Under the pieces are notes generated by a model. It did no database searches. It saw nothing but the letters and a program-made list of their open reading frames with translations, and was not told where the DNA came from. From Lachnospiraceae bacterium (GTDB lineage: Bacteria > Bacillota > Clostridia > Lachnospirales > Lachnospiraceae): DNA of 18,648 nt. Shown piece after piece: positions 6,230 to 15,916 of this stretch. A program made the translations under genes and the position numbers. The number at the start of each line of letters is the position of its first letter. The first letter of the stretch is position 1. Location of the stretch: NCBI GenBank assembly GCA_015057205.1, contig SVEW01000033.1:1-18648 (forward strand), in the 5' to 3' direction.

Positions 6230-9200
6230 TGACTTCCTGCAAATGAAACGAATACAGATACACCTTTTTCACAATTTTGCCCCGGCTTCGCTCGATAGCT
6301 TCCTTGTATAGCTCCATCTGCTTTTTATAACGCTTCACCAAATCCTCCCCGGTTTTAACAGAATCCGTTTTGTAATCTAACAAAACCAGTCCATCCTCTT
6401 CTTCAAAAAAGACGTCAATAATACCCTGAATCAATATCCGTTCTTCTTCACAGCCGCTAAGTCCCGCCACCTGTGGTGCGATGCCCATTACAAAAGGCTG
6501 CTCTTTTTTAAGGTTTCCTTCGCGGGCTGCCTTATGCATACGCAAAAACAAATCGGTTTTGAAAAAGGTTGCAATCTTCCTTGCAGAAACCAATGCACAG
6601 TCTTCTTCCTTCATCAAGCCATTTTCCACAATGTTCTTCATCTTTTTCTCTACAAGATCCGGTGTTGGATTCGTCCATTCTTCGTCCGTAAAATCCAAAC
6701 ATTCTAAAACACGATGCGTTGCCGTTCCCCGCAGAGCTCCACGATTTACGCTTTCTTCCTCAGCAAAATAGTCCGGTATCAGATCTGTTATCTCCTCTAA
6801 AGGCTCCTCCGTGTTAAATGCATCGCTTAATACATCTTCCATAAACCGGTGCTTAATATCCGAAACAGACATTTTTACCGGCAACGTAAGCGCCTCTTCA
6901 TGGGCATAGGTTTTCCCGAACAATTCCTTGATTCTTTCCTGTCCCTGTGGTGTACCTTTCGCCTCTAAAAGCGCTGTTTTTAAAAGAAGCTGTTCCTCTA
7001 AGTTTTCAAGCGAAACCTCGGAAGAATCCGGCACATTCGTAATCACCTCATAAGAGACATTGGCCTGCGTATAAATTATTCTGGCCAAAAGCGCCGGCAA
7101 TACCAAATCAAGATAACATCCTGCTGCCAGCTTTCCGGAATACAGCATTCTATCTCCTTTGACTCTGGCTGCATACTTTTGCATGGCCTTTTCATAATCC
7201 CGGACACAACCGGAAAGAATCAGTTTTTCCTTTGCACGGGTTAGTGCTACATACAATACACGAATCTCTTCTGCAAGATTCTCTCTGTCTATCTGGTTCT
7301 TCATGGCGTTATAATATACCGTATTTTTACGGACACGCAACTGAGCGTCCGCATACCGCAGGCTCATACCACCGTTTGCACTGACAAGCAATGCCTCTTT
7401 TGTATCGCTTTTATTGAATTTACGACCAAGTCCCGCTACAAATACAATGGGAAATTCCAACCCTTTACTCTTGTGTATCGTCATCAGACGCACGGCATTT
7501 CTACCCTCATTTACTGAGCCCTCTGACAAATCAATGTTATATTCTTTAAGCTTATCAATGTAACGCAAAAAGTGAAACAATCCATGATAGCTTGTGCTCT
7601 CATAAGCTCTCGCCCGCTCTACTAAAATATCCAGATTCAGCTTTTTTAGTTCTCCATTTGGTAAAAATGATACAAAATCATCATAATCCGTTTGCTCATA
7701 AAACGCTTTAATCAGCTCGTGAATCGGCAAATATCTTGCCATCTGCCGAAAATCAGCAAGCATATCAAAAAAGCCTTTCAGCTTTTTCCCAATACAATCC
7801 TCTCGTTCATAGGTCATTGCCGCCTCATAAAACGCTTTCCCCGGTGCAGATGCGGCAATTTCCGCAATCTCAGATTCACTTAGTTTCACCACCGGACTGT
7901 TTAACACGCAAAACATGGGAATATCCTGCCGTACATTATCCACAAGGCGTAAAAAGCTAAGCACCGTCGCGATCTCCGTAGACTGAAAATATCCGGTTTT
8001 TTCCATAGCAATCGCCGGAATTTCCATTTTCTCAAGTTCTTCTACAATGACCGGCGCCAAGGCTTTCGACCGCAACAAAATCACGATATCCTCGTAGGAT
8101 ACATCCCGATAGCCTTCTTTTGCACTCACCTTTCCCTCTGCCATTAGCCACTTAATCTGTTCGCCAATCATCCTGGCTTCCGCCACATCCTTTTGTTCCT
8201 CGCAAGCCGCATTGTCAAGCACCATTACCTTCGGACAAAACAGCGCATCCAAATCCCGATTATAGTCTGCACCATATTTCAGGCTCGTGTGGTCATCATA
8301 GGCAATGTCTCCTAAGTCTTTCTGCATAATCGCCTCGAAGATCTGATTTGCAAATTGCACCACTTGATTTCTGCTTCGAAAATTTAAATCCAAATCAATC
8401 TTTTGGTTACTGCTGCTTTCATAGGTATACCGATCATATTTTTCTACAAAAAGCTCCGGCTCCGCCTGTCTAAACCGATAAATACTTTGCTTAACATCCC
8501 CTACCATAAAACGGTTCTCTACCCCATGACCTCTTGCAATCGCCTCTATAATTGCCTCCTGAAGGGCATTGGAATCCTGATACTCATCCATCATGATTTC
8601 CTTGAAATTTTTAGCATAACTCATACCGGCTTTGGAAACTTTTCCGGGTTCATCATAAAGTACTTGCAAGGTCATATGCTCAAGATCAGCAAAATCAACC
8701 ACGTTCCGTCTCCGCTTTTCTTCTGCAAAGGCATCCATAAACGCCTCCGTCATGGTACAAAGAATATCCACCATATCGTTTAATGCCTGTGCATCCTTTT
8801 CTATCTCCTGCGGTGTTTCAAAAAAATAATCCTCAGCCACGTCCGTCAACAGTTTCTTTGCAGCGTCCCGATATCCCCGGGCAATCTCTCTTGCTTCCTT
8901 TTCGTCCTCTTCTAATTTCGAGGCTCTTGGCAACATCTCCATTTTATATCCTGCCAAAAGAGGATAACATCCTTCATAGGTATCTTCCGTCAAAACCGGC
9001 GCAACTTTTGCAAGTTCTGAACTTAAATGCACATCCAGTTTGGTCAACGCCTCATATCCTGCAATTTCCTCCCTGGCGGATGCGAGCATATTAACCGCAT
9101 CTTTCACCTTCTGTTTCATATCCGCCATAAGCATGTGCATTTGCTCATCCTGCATATTACGACACCGACTAAGCCACTGCTTCGGCCACGGTGTCGACAT

Positions 9201-9740
9201 AGCGCAGGCATATGTTTCTCCAACAAACATTCCTAACCGTTCATCGCTTCGTCCATCTACGTAATTTTCAACAAACTGAATAAAGCGCGGGTCTTTTTCT
9301 TCGTAAAAGGAGGTTAACACCTTATCCATTACATCTTCATACAAAAGGGTGCGCTCATTGTCATCCATCACCCGGAATCCCGGTTCTAAATCCGTTAAAT
9401 AAAAATGTTCTTTTATAAATTGCAGGCAAAAACCGTCAATGGTGGTAATCAGCGCGTGATGAACTAACGACAACTGCTTTTGCAAATGCAAATTCGTTGG
9501 GTCAGCCTTCGCTTTTTGCGTCAATGCCACAAACAGTCGGCTTTTCATTTCTTGCGCCGCCGCATTGGTAAAGGTTACAACCAATAATTCATCAATATCC
9601 ATTGGACGTTGTTCGTCCATTACCAGCTGACAGATACGCTCTACCAATACCGTTGTTTTTCCGGAACCGGCAGCGGCAGAAACTAATAAGTTGCGGTCAC
9701 GTACATCAATTACCTGTTGCTGTTTGTCCGTAAATCTCAT
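6210..9740 (-). CDS. addA: ATP-dependent helicase/nuclease subunit A (AddA/RexA)
   Basis: AddA is the 3'-5' helicase and one of the two nucleases of the AddAB complex, which resects double-strand breaks for RecA repair in Gram-positives. The 1176-residue length is near the usual 1200-1250. The UvrD-type motor is complete: Walker A SAAAGSGKTT (21-30), TFTNAAAQEM (56-65), IMMDEYQDSN (382-391), GDVKQSIYRFRQAEP (414-428), TIHKSKGLEFPIVF and LYVALTRAKEKL. The C-terminal RecB-family nuclease has GTATHRVLE, GIIDVFF with Asp1109, and LLDYKTD with Asp1122 and Lys1124. The start codon overlaps the addB stop by 4 bases (ATGA), so the two subunits should be made in a coupled way. The end of the gene carries the promoter for maf. 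No lesion is visible. Confidence 0.98.
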   Translation of the reverse strand: MRFTDKQQQVIDVRDRNLLVSAAAGSGKTTVLVERICQLVMDEQRPMDIDELLVVTFTNAAAQEMKSRLFVALTQKAKADPTNLHLQKQLSLVHHALITTIDGFCLQFIKEHFYLTDLEPGFRVMDDNERTLLYEDVMDKVLTSFYEEKDPRFIQFVENYVDGRSDERLGMFVGETYACAMSTPWPKQWLSRCRNMQDEQMHMLMADMKQKVKDAVNMLASAREEIAGYEALTKLDVHLSSELAKVAPVLTEDTYEGCYPLLAGYKMEMLPRASKLEEDEKEAREIARGYRDAAKKLLTDVAEDYFFETPQEIEKDAQALNDMVDILCTMTEAFMDAFAEEKRRRNVVDFADLEHMTLQVLYDEPGKVSKAGMSYAKNFKEIMMDEYQDSNALQEAIIEAIARGHGVENRFMVGDVKQSIYRFRQAEPELFVEKYDRYTYESSSNQKIDLDLNFRSRNQVVQFANQIFEAIMQKDLGDIAYDDHTSLKYGADYNRDLDALFCPKVMVLDNAACEEQKDVAEARMIGEQIKWLMAEGKVSAKEGYRDVSYEDIVILLRSKALAPVIVEELEKMEIPAIAMEKTGYFQSTEIATVLSFLRLVDNVRQDIPMFCVLNSPVVKLSESEIAEIAASAPGKAFYEAAMTYEREDCIGKKLKGFFDMLADFRQMARYLPIHELIKAFYEQTDYDDFVSFLPNGELKKLNLDILVERARAYESTSYHGLFHFLRYIDKLKEYNIDLSEGSVNEGRNAVRLMTIHKSKGLEFPIVFVAGLGRKFNKSDTKEALLVSANGGMSLRYADAQLRVRKNTVYYNAMKNQIDRENLAEEIRVLYVALTRAKEKLILSGCVRDYEKAMQKYAARVKGDRMLYSGKLAAGCYLDLVLPALLARIIYTQANVSYEVITNVPDSSEVSLENLEEQLLLKTALLEAKGTPQGQERIKELFGKTYAHEEALTLPVKMSVSDIKHRFMEDVLSDAFNTEEPLEEITDLIPDYFAEEESVNRGALRGTATHRVLECLDFTDEEWTNPTPDLVEKKMKNIVENGLMKEEDCALVSARKIATFFKTDLFLRMHKAAREGNLKKEQPFVMGIAPQVAGLSGCEEERILIQGIIDVFFEEEDGLVLLDYKTDSVKTGEDLVKRYKKQMELYKEAIERSRGKIVKKVYLYSFHLQEVIDVAFN

Positions 9741-12700
9741 GCCTTTTCGGTTCCTTTCTCCAAAATATCATTCATTTTCCCAAGCACCTCTTCCGCTTTT
9801 TCTGTTTTTACCGGACGAATTGCTTTATAATCCGTACTTTCTTCAAAGCCACAGGCTCCCTGATACGGACAATAGGTACAATACAATACCTCTGCTTCTT
9901 TCGTTGGATTTCCATCGGTCTTACCGGTTACAAGTTCACACCCAAGTTCATGGATTTTGTGTTTTGTATACGCAACCAACGTAGGTAATTCCTGATTCTG
10001 TGCTCCGGTAAGCGATAACTCTTTTAGAAGTTTCTCTTCTACAACGCCTATTCCCTTTCCCGGATCTAACGTAATCATGGGATCTTTCATGTGAAAATAG
10101 TACACACCATCACAGGTACTGTCCGGAGTTCCTTCCTTTGCAAGCACCTGCGCTCCGGCATAATCATAGGTCACCAATTGTAGCTGAATTCCATCATAAA
10201 CCCGGTTAAAATCCAGCTTGGTATTTCCGCTTTTATAATCTACTACCCGATACCACACGCCTTCTTCCGTCTTTTTCACATCAATGCGATCGATTTTACC
10301 GTTTAAACGCATAGCAATCTCTCCCGGCAGATTCAACATATCTTTTTCTTTTTCCGGCTCTAAATGGAAGACCTTTTCGAAATAGGTAGGCACAAAGCCA
10401 TCTTCTGCCTTTTGTTTAGCCATTGCCCAGGTAGCCCGTCGGGCAATCCGTCCCACGCGCTCAATCTGATAACTGTTTCTTGCATTTTCAAACAAAAATG
10501 TCTGCCGCAAATCCGCCACTGCTGCCTGTACCGCCTCTTTTGTCCATGCCACGCGGGTTACCTCCGGAATTGTGTCCGCCTCGTATTCACTTTTCAATAA
10601 ACGCGTTGCATACTGTTCCATAGCACCATGCAACAAAATACCCACATCCATCAGGGTAAACTGGCCGGTATTGCGTTCACGCAGTTCCAGACCATACTCC
10701 AGAAAATGACGCCTTCTACAACGGGCAAAAGTTTCTAATCTCGTAATACTACCCTTGATTTCATCACTGTACAATCGTTTGAATAGTTCATTGCTAAGAG
10801 CAGCCACATCCTTTTTTGTAAGGGCTACATTGGCAATGGTTTCAATTCGTTTCCGATACGTTTCATCCTGCTTCAGGTAGGCCAAAAGTTCCTGATTTCC
10901 GGCCTCCTCCGGTTGTAGTAGGCAATGTGAAAACGCCAACTCCGGACAAAAATAGGTTTCCTCAGGCTCTAAATCTTCTCCCTGACTTTTCGTAACATTC
11001 GGTAAAATATCCTTTAAAACCCCAACCAGATAGGACGGATTCTTCACCTCTCCACCCATGGTATACTCCGGATACAGTATAAATAATTTTTCCGCCGGTT
11101 TTCCCATCATCTGATACAAGTAAAATTGTCCTGTAAAAATACGCTCCTTGGGCCCCGCTGCCAGCTCAATGTTACGGGCAAGTAAAGCCTCACGCTCATT
11201 TTGGCTCAGACACATGGATCCACTCGTCACCCTTGGAATAACCCCTTCGGACACGCCCACAAAAAACAGTATCTTGATATGCTCCAAACGGGTTCGCTCG
11301 ATATCTCCTAATACAACGCAATCGCGTCCTGCCGGCAACACTGCCACTTTGGTAGCCGCAAGTCCCGCAGCTACAATTTCCCGAAACTCAGAAAATGGCA
11401 TCGCCTCTTCCCCCATCAAAGCCACATATCTGCGAAACATCGCTAACACAGTATCATAAATCGCCTTATATTCCCGGCATTTATTGTATTCTTTCTTTTT
11501 TTCCAAAATCTCGGAAAACTGTTCAAGGCGTTCCTTCATGCCAAGAGATGTTAAACAGGCAAAAAGTGCCTGACTTCGCTGCTTTACCGTATATCCGGCT
11601 CCTTTTGTCTCATACAAAGCGCGAACCGGTACCATAAACTTTTCCCGAATAGTATTCAGTTCAGCCAAATCCTCTTCTTCGTAGCCTTTTACCAACATCT
11701 GAAAAGGATACTGATAGATTGCATATCCCCGAATTCTTGCTGCCAGACAATAATTTTCAAGCTTTTGTACTTCCTCATCTGACAGATTGGAAAATCCGGT
11801 CTTCAGATAACGGAACACACCTTCGTAGGTAAAATCATCCTCCACCAATTCCAACAATCCCAGCAACACTTCCACAAAAGCGTTTAGGGTGACTTTCTTC
11901 TTCTGATCGATAAAATAAGGAATCTTCGCCTTACGAAATACCCGACTGATTTCATCCCCATAGGTATCCAAATCTGCGGTTACTACAGCCATTTCCTGAT
12001 AACGAACCCCTGCCTCCCGGTAGCGATAAATCATGGAGGTCACATAAGATAGCTCCTCTCTGGGATTCTTAAGGCAAACCAACTGTACATCCTCACATTC
12101 TCCGGCATACGGGGTTTGTTTTGGACGAAACAGATTTTGCTCAAGGGCTGCAAGCCCCTTACGGTTTGAAAAACGCCGCTTATCCGGTGTCTCCATAATA
12201 ATAGGCTCTGCAAGCAGGGTGCCGGTTTCATCCGCCAATTTTATCAAAGACGCTACATACTTCCGGCTTATATAAAACAGCTCATGTTCCTTTCCCACTC
12301 CCAGCTTATATTCCTCCGGATCCATAGTTATTGTAACGTACATCTGGCGGATAAGAGGCATCATTGCCTTTAACAGTACCCTCTGCACCGGAGTAAAGCC
12401 GGTGTAGCCGTCAAAAACAACAACGCTGTTTTTGACCATATTCGAATCTTTCACCACATCCGCAAGCAAACACAGTAGGGTTTCCTGGGTTAAAAACCGT
12501 TCTTTAATGGCTTCGTTTAACGCTTCATAAATCATGGTAAGATCCTGCAATTTATAATACAAAAGCCCTTCATCCATATCTTCTAATACGTTTTTTAAGT
12601 CTGCTACCTGCACATGATATTGGGAAAACTCGGTCAGCAGACTCTTTACCTGATCTAAATACCCAGGCTTATCAATGTTACGACGCAATACGCGTAATTT

Positions 12701-13012
12701 ATCCTGCTGCGTACGAACAATCCTGCGAATCAAAAGTGTTTTCCCGATATCATCAAGAACCGTCACATCCCCCATACCAAGCTCCTCAAAAACGCGATAC
12801 GCCAAACGATCAAAGCTTAATACATCAATGTTCATAATACAGTTATGTTTGCTTCGCTTAACAAATTCTTTCTGGGTGCTTAAAGTAAACTGCTCAGGAA
12901 CCAACACCAGATAGGTCTGGTCAGGATTCTTCCCCGCTTCTTTTATAATATTGTCATACAAATAAGTTGACTTGCCGCTTCCGGCTCTTCCCAAAATCAT
13001 GTTCAGTGCCAT
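9737..13012 (-). CDS. addB: ATP-dependent helicase/nuclease subunit B (AddB/RexB)
   Basis: AddB is the partner of AddA. It provides a second nuclease, the scanning site for Chi-type sequences and an iron-sulfur cluster that holds the nuclease domain together. The product from the ATG at 13012 is 1091 residues. GRAGSGKST (8-16) is the Walker A of a helicase-like N-terminus. The nuclease shows GKIDRID (905-911) and VVDYKSG with Asp925 and Lys927. The four cluster cysteines are all present: Cys765 in ARCRRRHFLEYG, then Cys1045, Cys1048 and Cys1054 in CTYCPYQGAC. The chosen ATG gives the expected N-terminus MALNMILGRAG. A GTG 11 codons upstream (13045) would place the start inside a hairpin and is unlikely. 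The gene follows pepP by 64 bases. Confidence 0.97.
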   Translation of the reverse strand: MALNMILGRAGSGKSTYLYDNIIKEAGKNPDQTYLVLVPEQFTLSTQKEFVKRSKHNCIMNIDVLSFDRLAYRVFEELGMGDVTVLDDIGKTLLIRRIVRTQQDKLRVLRRNIDKPGYLDQVKSLLTEFSQYHVQVADLKNVLEDMDEGLLYYKLQDLTMIYEALNEAIKERFLTQETLLCLLADVVKDSNMVKNSVVVFDGYTGFTPVQRVLLKAMMPLIRQMYVTITMDPEEYKLGVGKEHELFYISRKYVASLIKLADETGTLLAEPIIMETPDKRRFSNRKGLAALEQNLFRPKQTPYAGECEDVQLVCLKNPREELSYVTSMIYRYREAGVRYQEMAVVTADLDTYGDEISRVFRKAKIPYFIDQKKKVTLNAFVEVLLGLLELVEDDFTYEGVFRYLKTGFSNLSDEEVQKLENYCLAARIRGYAIYQYPFQMLVKGYEEEDLAELNTIREKFMVPVRALYETKGAGYTVKQRSQALFACLTSLGMKERLEQFSEILEKKKEYNKCREYKAIYDTVLAMFRRYVALMGEEAMPFSEFREIVAAGLAATKVAVLPAGRDCVVLGDIERTRLEHIKILFFVGVSEGVIPRVTSGSMCLSQNEREALLARNIELAAGPKERIFTGQFYLYQMMGKPAEKLFILYPEYTMGGEVKNPSYLVGVLKDILPNVTKSQGEDLEPEETYFCPELAFSHCLLQPEEAGNQELLAYLKQDETYRKRIETIANVALTKKDVAALSNELFKRLYSDEIKGSITRLETFARCRRRHFLEYGLELRERNTGQFTLMDVGILLHGAMEQYATRLLKSEYEADTIPEVTRVAWTKEAVQAAVADLRQTFLFENARNSYQIERVGRIARRATWAMAKQKAEDGFVPTYFEKVFHLEPEKEKDMLNLPGEIAMRLNGKIDRIDVKKTEEGVWYRVVDYKSGNTKLDFNRVYDGIQLQLVTYDYAGAQVLAKEGTPDSTCDGVYYFHMKDPMITLDPGKGIGVVEEKLLKELSLTGAQNQELPTLVAYTKHKIHELGCELVTGKTDGNPTKEAEVLYCTYCPYQGACGFEESTDYKAIRPVKTEKAEEVLGKMNDILEKGTEKA

Positions 13013-13037
13013 GTTTTTTCTCTCTTTCCTAAAGGAA

Positions 13038-13069
13038 TGCTGCACCCAAAGAACTCTCTAAGTGCAGCA
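13038..13069 (-). promoter_or_regulatory. Intercistronic hairpin between pepP and addB
   Basis: Perfect 8-bp arms TGCTGCAC (13038-13045) and GTGCAGCA (13062-13069) surround a 16-base loop, midway between the pepP stop and the addB start. On the minus strand the stem is followed by ATTCCTTTAGG, which is not a convincing U-tract. It may be a weak terminator or a processing or stability element. Confidence 0.5.
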
Positions 13070-13076
13070 ACCCCCA

Positions 13077-14330
13077 TTATTCTTTATGAGCAGCCATAAA
13101 GGCTTCAATTTCATCTGTGGTTCGAATAATATCTTTTGACAATACCTCGCAACCATCCTCGGTAATCAACAAATCATCTTCAATACGAATGCCGATTTCT
13201 TCTTCCTCAATATAAAGTCCAGGCTCATTGGTAAATACATAACCCGGTTTTAACTTAAGTCCGTCCACATGGGTACAATCATGTACATCATACCCCATCA
13301 TGTGGGACACACCATGCATATAGTATTTGCCTAACTCAGAATCTTCCTTGATTAAGCCTAAACGTTTCAATCCTGCCGCCAATACCTCTTTACAGATATC
13401 ATTTAACTCACGCAACGTAACCCCCGGTTTTGCAGATTCCGTCACCTTCTGATTTGCTTCCAAAACAATATCATAGATTTCTTTCTGACGTTCGGTATAC
13501 TTACCATTCACCGGATAAGTTCTGGTAATATCTGAGCAAAGGCCATCTGTCTTGCTTCCTAAGTCAAGTAACAGCAAGGTTCCATCCTTACATTCACAGT
13601 GGTTGGTTTCATAATGAAGCATCGTTCCGTTATATCCGCTTCCTGCGATAGTCGGGAAAGATGGGCCTTCTGCACCAAGATAATGAATCATGAACTCATA
13701 ATGCGCCTGTGCCTGGTATTCCATCATTCCCGGCTTTAAGTGCTTCATAACTTCCTCTAATCCTTGTCTGGTTACATCTACGGCATGACGAATGCGTTTA
13801 ATTTCTTCCTCATCCTTGGTCATACGCATGAGGGAAAGAATCGGATAAACATCCTTAACCTGAACACCCATATAACGCTTCTTAAATTCTTTTGCCTTCA
13901 TTTCATTGTATCCCGGCATATCATTATAATCTGCATGGTACAAGTCAAAATAAGCATTTTCAATCATCATGCGTGTTGTCCAATAGCCAAGACGACCTTC
14001 AAACGCATCCAAATACAATACATGATCTACGCCGCTGATTTCTTTTGCTTCATCCTTGGTAAGTTTCTTTCCGTACCATTTTTCCATCTTTGGATCAGCC
14101 TCCTCAATGAATAAATAGCTTTCCGGCTTCTCCCCACTCTTATCAAGAACAAGAATCATGTTGTCTCTGGCAATATCTGTTAAATAGCGGAAGTTCTTAT
14201 TTACCTCAAATGGTAAATATGCATCCTCGCTCATATGCACTGCCACCCCGGAAAAAATAATCGCCAAGGAACGTTTCTCCATTTTGTCAAGCACGGCGTC
14301 ACGGCGTGCCTTCAAGTACTCTGTACCCAT
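13077..14330 (-). CDS. pepP: Xaa-Pro aminopeptidase, M24B metallopeptidase
   Basis: This cytosolic enzyme removes N-terminal residues that precede proline, helping to degrade peptides. The product is 417 residues from the ATG at 14330. An aminopeptidase P N-terminal domain (about 1-140) with SEDAYLPFEVNKNFRYLT is followed by the pita-bread catalytic domain. The dinuclear metal ligands are all present: Asp256 in LLDLGS, Asp267 in CSDITRTYP, His343 in HGVSHMMGYDVHD, Glu369 in TNEPGLY and Glu384 in IRIEDD. His350 of VHD is also kept. The start was chosen for the AGGAGG 8 bases upstream; nine codons further up only a TTG is available. It follows mtnN by 38 bases and precedes addB by 64. The symbol is given for the family; Gram-positive paralogues are common. 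Confidence 0.93.
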   Translation of the reverse strand: MGTEYLKARRDAVLDKMEKRSLAIIFSGVAVHMSEDAYLPFEVNKNFRYLTDIARDNMILVLDKSGEKPESYLFIEEADPKMEKWYGKKLTKDEAKEISGVDHVLYLDAFEGRLGYWTTRMMIENAYFDLYHADYNDMPGYNEMKAKEFKKRYMGVQVKDVYPILSLMRMTKDEEEIKRIRHAVDVTRQGLEEVMKHLKPGMMEYQAQAHYEFMIHYLGAEGPSFPTIAGSGYNGTMLHYETNHCECKDGTLLLLDLGSKTDGLCSDITRTYPVNGKYTERQKEIYDIVLEANQKVTESAKPGVTLRELNDICKEVLAAGLKRLGLIKEDSELGKYYMHGVSHMMGYDVHDCTHVDGLKLKPGYVFTNEPGLYIEEEEIGIRIEDDLLITEDGCEVLSKDIIRTTDEIEAFMAAHKE

Positions 14331-14338
14331 TATAGTAT

Positions 14339-14344
14339 CCTCCT
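14339..14344 (-). promoter_or_regulatory. Ribosome binding site deciding the pepP start
   Basis: AGGAGG on the minus strand, 8 bases before the ATG at 14330. It lies inside the nine-codon extension that a TTG start at 14357 would add, so it argues against that longer form. Confidence 0.75.
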
Positions 14345-14368
14345 CTTTCTTATACACTTTTGCCGAAA

Positions 14369-15070
14369 CTAATTTAATCGTCCGGCCATTTCATATATCA
14401 AGCGCACGGAACGCTCAACTGCTTTTTTCTCAAATGTGGGGTAATCCTCGTGGGCGCTGTTATCTGCCTTGTCGGAAATAGCCCTCACAATTAAAAACGG
14501 CACTTCATTCAAATATGCGGTATGCGCAATGGCTGCACCTTCCATCTCTGTACAATACCCTGCAAATGTATCCACAAGCCATTTCTTCTTTTCATCACCG
14601 GAAACAAACTGATCCCCCGTCAGCACTCTGCCTTCGTAAACATGAATATCCGGATTCACTTTTTCACAGCTTTCTTTGGCTATCCTACGAAGCCCTTCAT
14701 CCGCTTCAAAGGAAAAAACATCCATCTGCGGAATCTGTCCGACCGGATATCCAAACGCAACCGCTTCCATATCATGCTCTACCGTATCGGTGGCAAGTAC
14801 AACATCACCAATATCAATTTTTGCCTGTAAAGAACCGGCAATGCCGGTATTTATCACATAATCCACCGAAAACGTATCAATCATACACTGTGTACATCCT
14901 GCCGCATTTACTTTTCCAACACCGGCACGCACTACCACAACCGGTGCACCGTTTAATATGCCTTTTACATACTCTCTTCCGGCCTTCTTAACTACGGTGA
15001 CCTCCGTCATCTGCTCTTTTAACTTAGCCACCTCGATATCCATCGCTCCAATAATTCCTATCACAGTCAT
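14369..15070 (-). CDS. mtnN: 5'-methylthioadenosine/S-adenosylhomocysteine nucleosidase
   Basis: The enzyme cleaves adenine from methylthioadenosine and S-adenosylhomocysteine, removing SAM by-products, returning the sulfur skeleton and, where luxS is present, feeding AI-2 synthesis. The 233 residues match the family. GIIGAMDIEV carries Glu13, VINTGIAGS (72-80) is the ribose/phosphate loop, and TEMEGAAIAH (174-183) holds Met176 and Glu177 for ribose binding. VRAISDKAD (195-203) carries the catalytic Asp200. The spacing mirrors Glu12, Met173, Glu174 and Asp197 of the E. coli enzyme. GGGAGG is only 2 bases from the ATG but 8 from a GTG at codon 3 (15064), so the product may start two residues later. 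It lies 10 bases after the ABC binding-protein gene, whose stop is next to this ribosome binding site. Confidence 0.96.
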   Translation of the reverse strand: MTVIGIIGAMDIEVAKLKEQMTEVTVVKKAGREYVKGILNGAPVVVVRAGVGKVNAAGCTQCMIDTFSVDYVINTGIAGSLQAKIDIGDVVLATDTVEHDMEAVAFGYPVGQIPQMDVFSFEADEGLRRIAKESCEKVNPDIHVYEGRVLTGDQFVSGDEKKKWLVDTFAGYCTEMEGAAIAHTAYLNEVPFLIVRAISDKADNSAHEDYPTFEKKAVERSVRLIYEMAGRLN

Positions 15071-15080
15071 GTCCTCCCAC

Positions 15081-15905
15081 TTACTTCTTCGTAATATCGC
15101 TTCCGAAGTATTTGTTACTTAATTCCGTCAAAACACCTTCCTCTGCCAATTCTTTAATCGCTTTGTTAAGGGCATCCACAAGGCTCTGATTCTCCTCTCC
15201 GGCGCGAACCGGAATGGATACTAAGGATGCATCTTCAGAAAGGGCCGCAATCTTCATTTTTGCATCCGGATGTTCTTTCAGGTAATCATAATAGGACACT
15301 TCTGCATTTAAGGTAGCATCTACGCGTCCTGACTCTAACAACTGAATCGTTTGAATCAGGTCATCTACACCGGTAACCTCCGCACCATAGCTTTCGGCAA
15401 CCTTCGCATAGGTACTCTGTAATGTATTTGCTGTTTTCTTGCCTTCTAAATCATCAAAACTCTTAATATCCTCGTTATCATCTTTGACAATTAGCGCGGT
15501 ACGCATATATGCATAAGGTTCCGTGAAATTATATTTCTTGCCGCGCTCTTCATCAATTTCCACGCCGTTGCAGGTAATATCATATCGGCCGGCATCGATT
15601 CCTGCAAAAATGCCATCCCATTCCACTTCTACAAACTCAGCTTTTACTCCCAGCTTCTCTGCAATCTTCTGCGCAACTTCTACATCAAATCCAACCAGTT
15701 CATCCTTCTCATTATGATACGTCCAAGGCGCCCAGGTACCTTCCGTTGCAACAATAATTGTTCCACGCTCCTGAATCTGTTCCAGCAAATCCTTCTTGCC
15801 GTCACCGCCGGTAGCCTGCTTCTTTTCATCCCCGCATCCGGTAAACGCAATCGCACTTACCATCAATGTCATTAACATAAAAATTGCCAATACTCTTTTC
15901 TTCAT
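15081..15905 (-). CDS. Polar amino acid ABC transporter substrate-binding lipoprotein, cystine-like
   Basis: This membrane-anchored receptor captures an amino acid outside the cell and passes it to the permease and ATPase encoded just upstream. A 23-residue signal ends in the lipobox FTGC (Cys24). Phe at -3 is less usual but occurs in Firmicutes. The body is a family 3 periplasmic-binding fold: TIIVATEGTWAPWTY, LVGFDVEVAQKIAEKLG, DGIFAGIDAGRYDIT, EERGKKYNFTEPY, and the second lobe with DDLIQTIQLLESGRVDATLN. The overall pattern is closest in memory to cystine or other polar amino acid binders such as TcyA/TcyK/FliY. Coupling to mtnN in the same run fits a sulfur amino acid substrate, but glutamine, arginine or lysine cannot be excluded. 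AGGAGGT lies 6 bases before the ATG. Confidence 0.9.
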   Translation of the reverse strand: MKKRVLAIFMLMTLMVSAIAFTGCGDEKKQATGGDGKKDLLEQIQERGTIIVATEGTWAPWTYHNEKDELVGFDVEVAQKIAEKLGVKAEFVEVEWDGIFAGIDAGRYDITCNGVEIDEERGKKYNFTEPYAYMRTALIVKDDNEDIKSFDDLEGKKTANTLQSTYAKVAESYGAEVTGVDDLIQTIQLLESGRVDATLNAEVSYYDYLKEHPDAKMKIAALSEDASLVSIPVRAGEENQSLVDALNKAIKELAEEGVLTELSNKYFGSDITKK

Positions 15906-15916
15906 ATTTCTACCTC

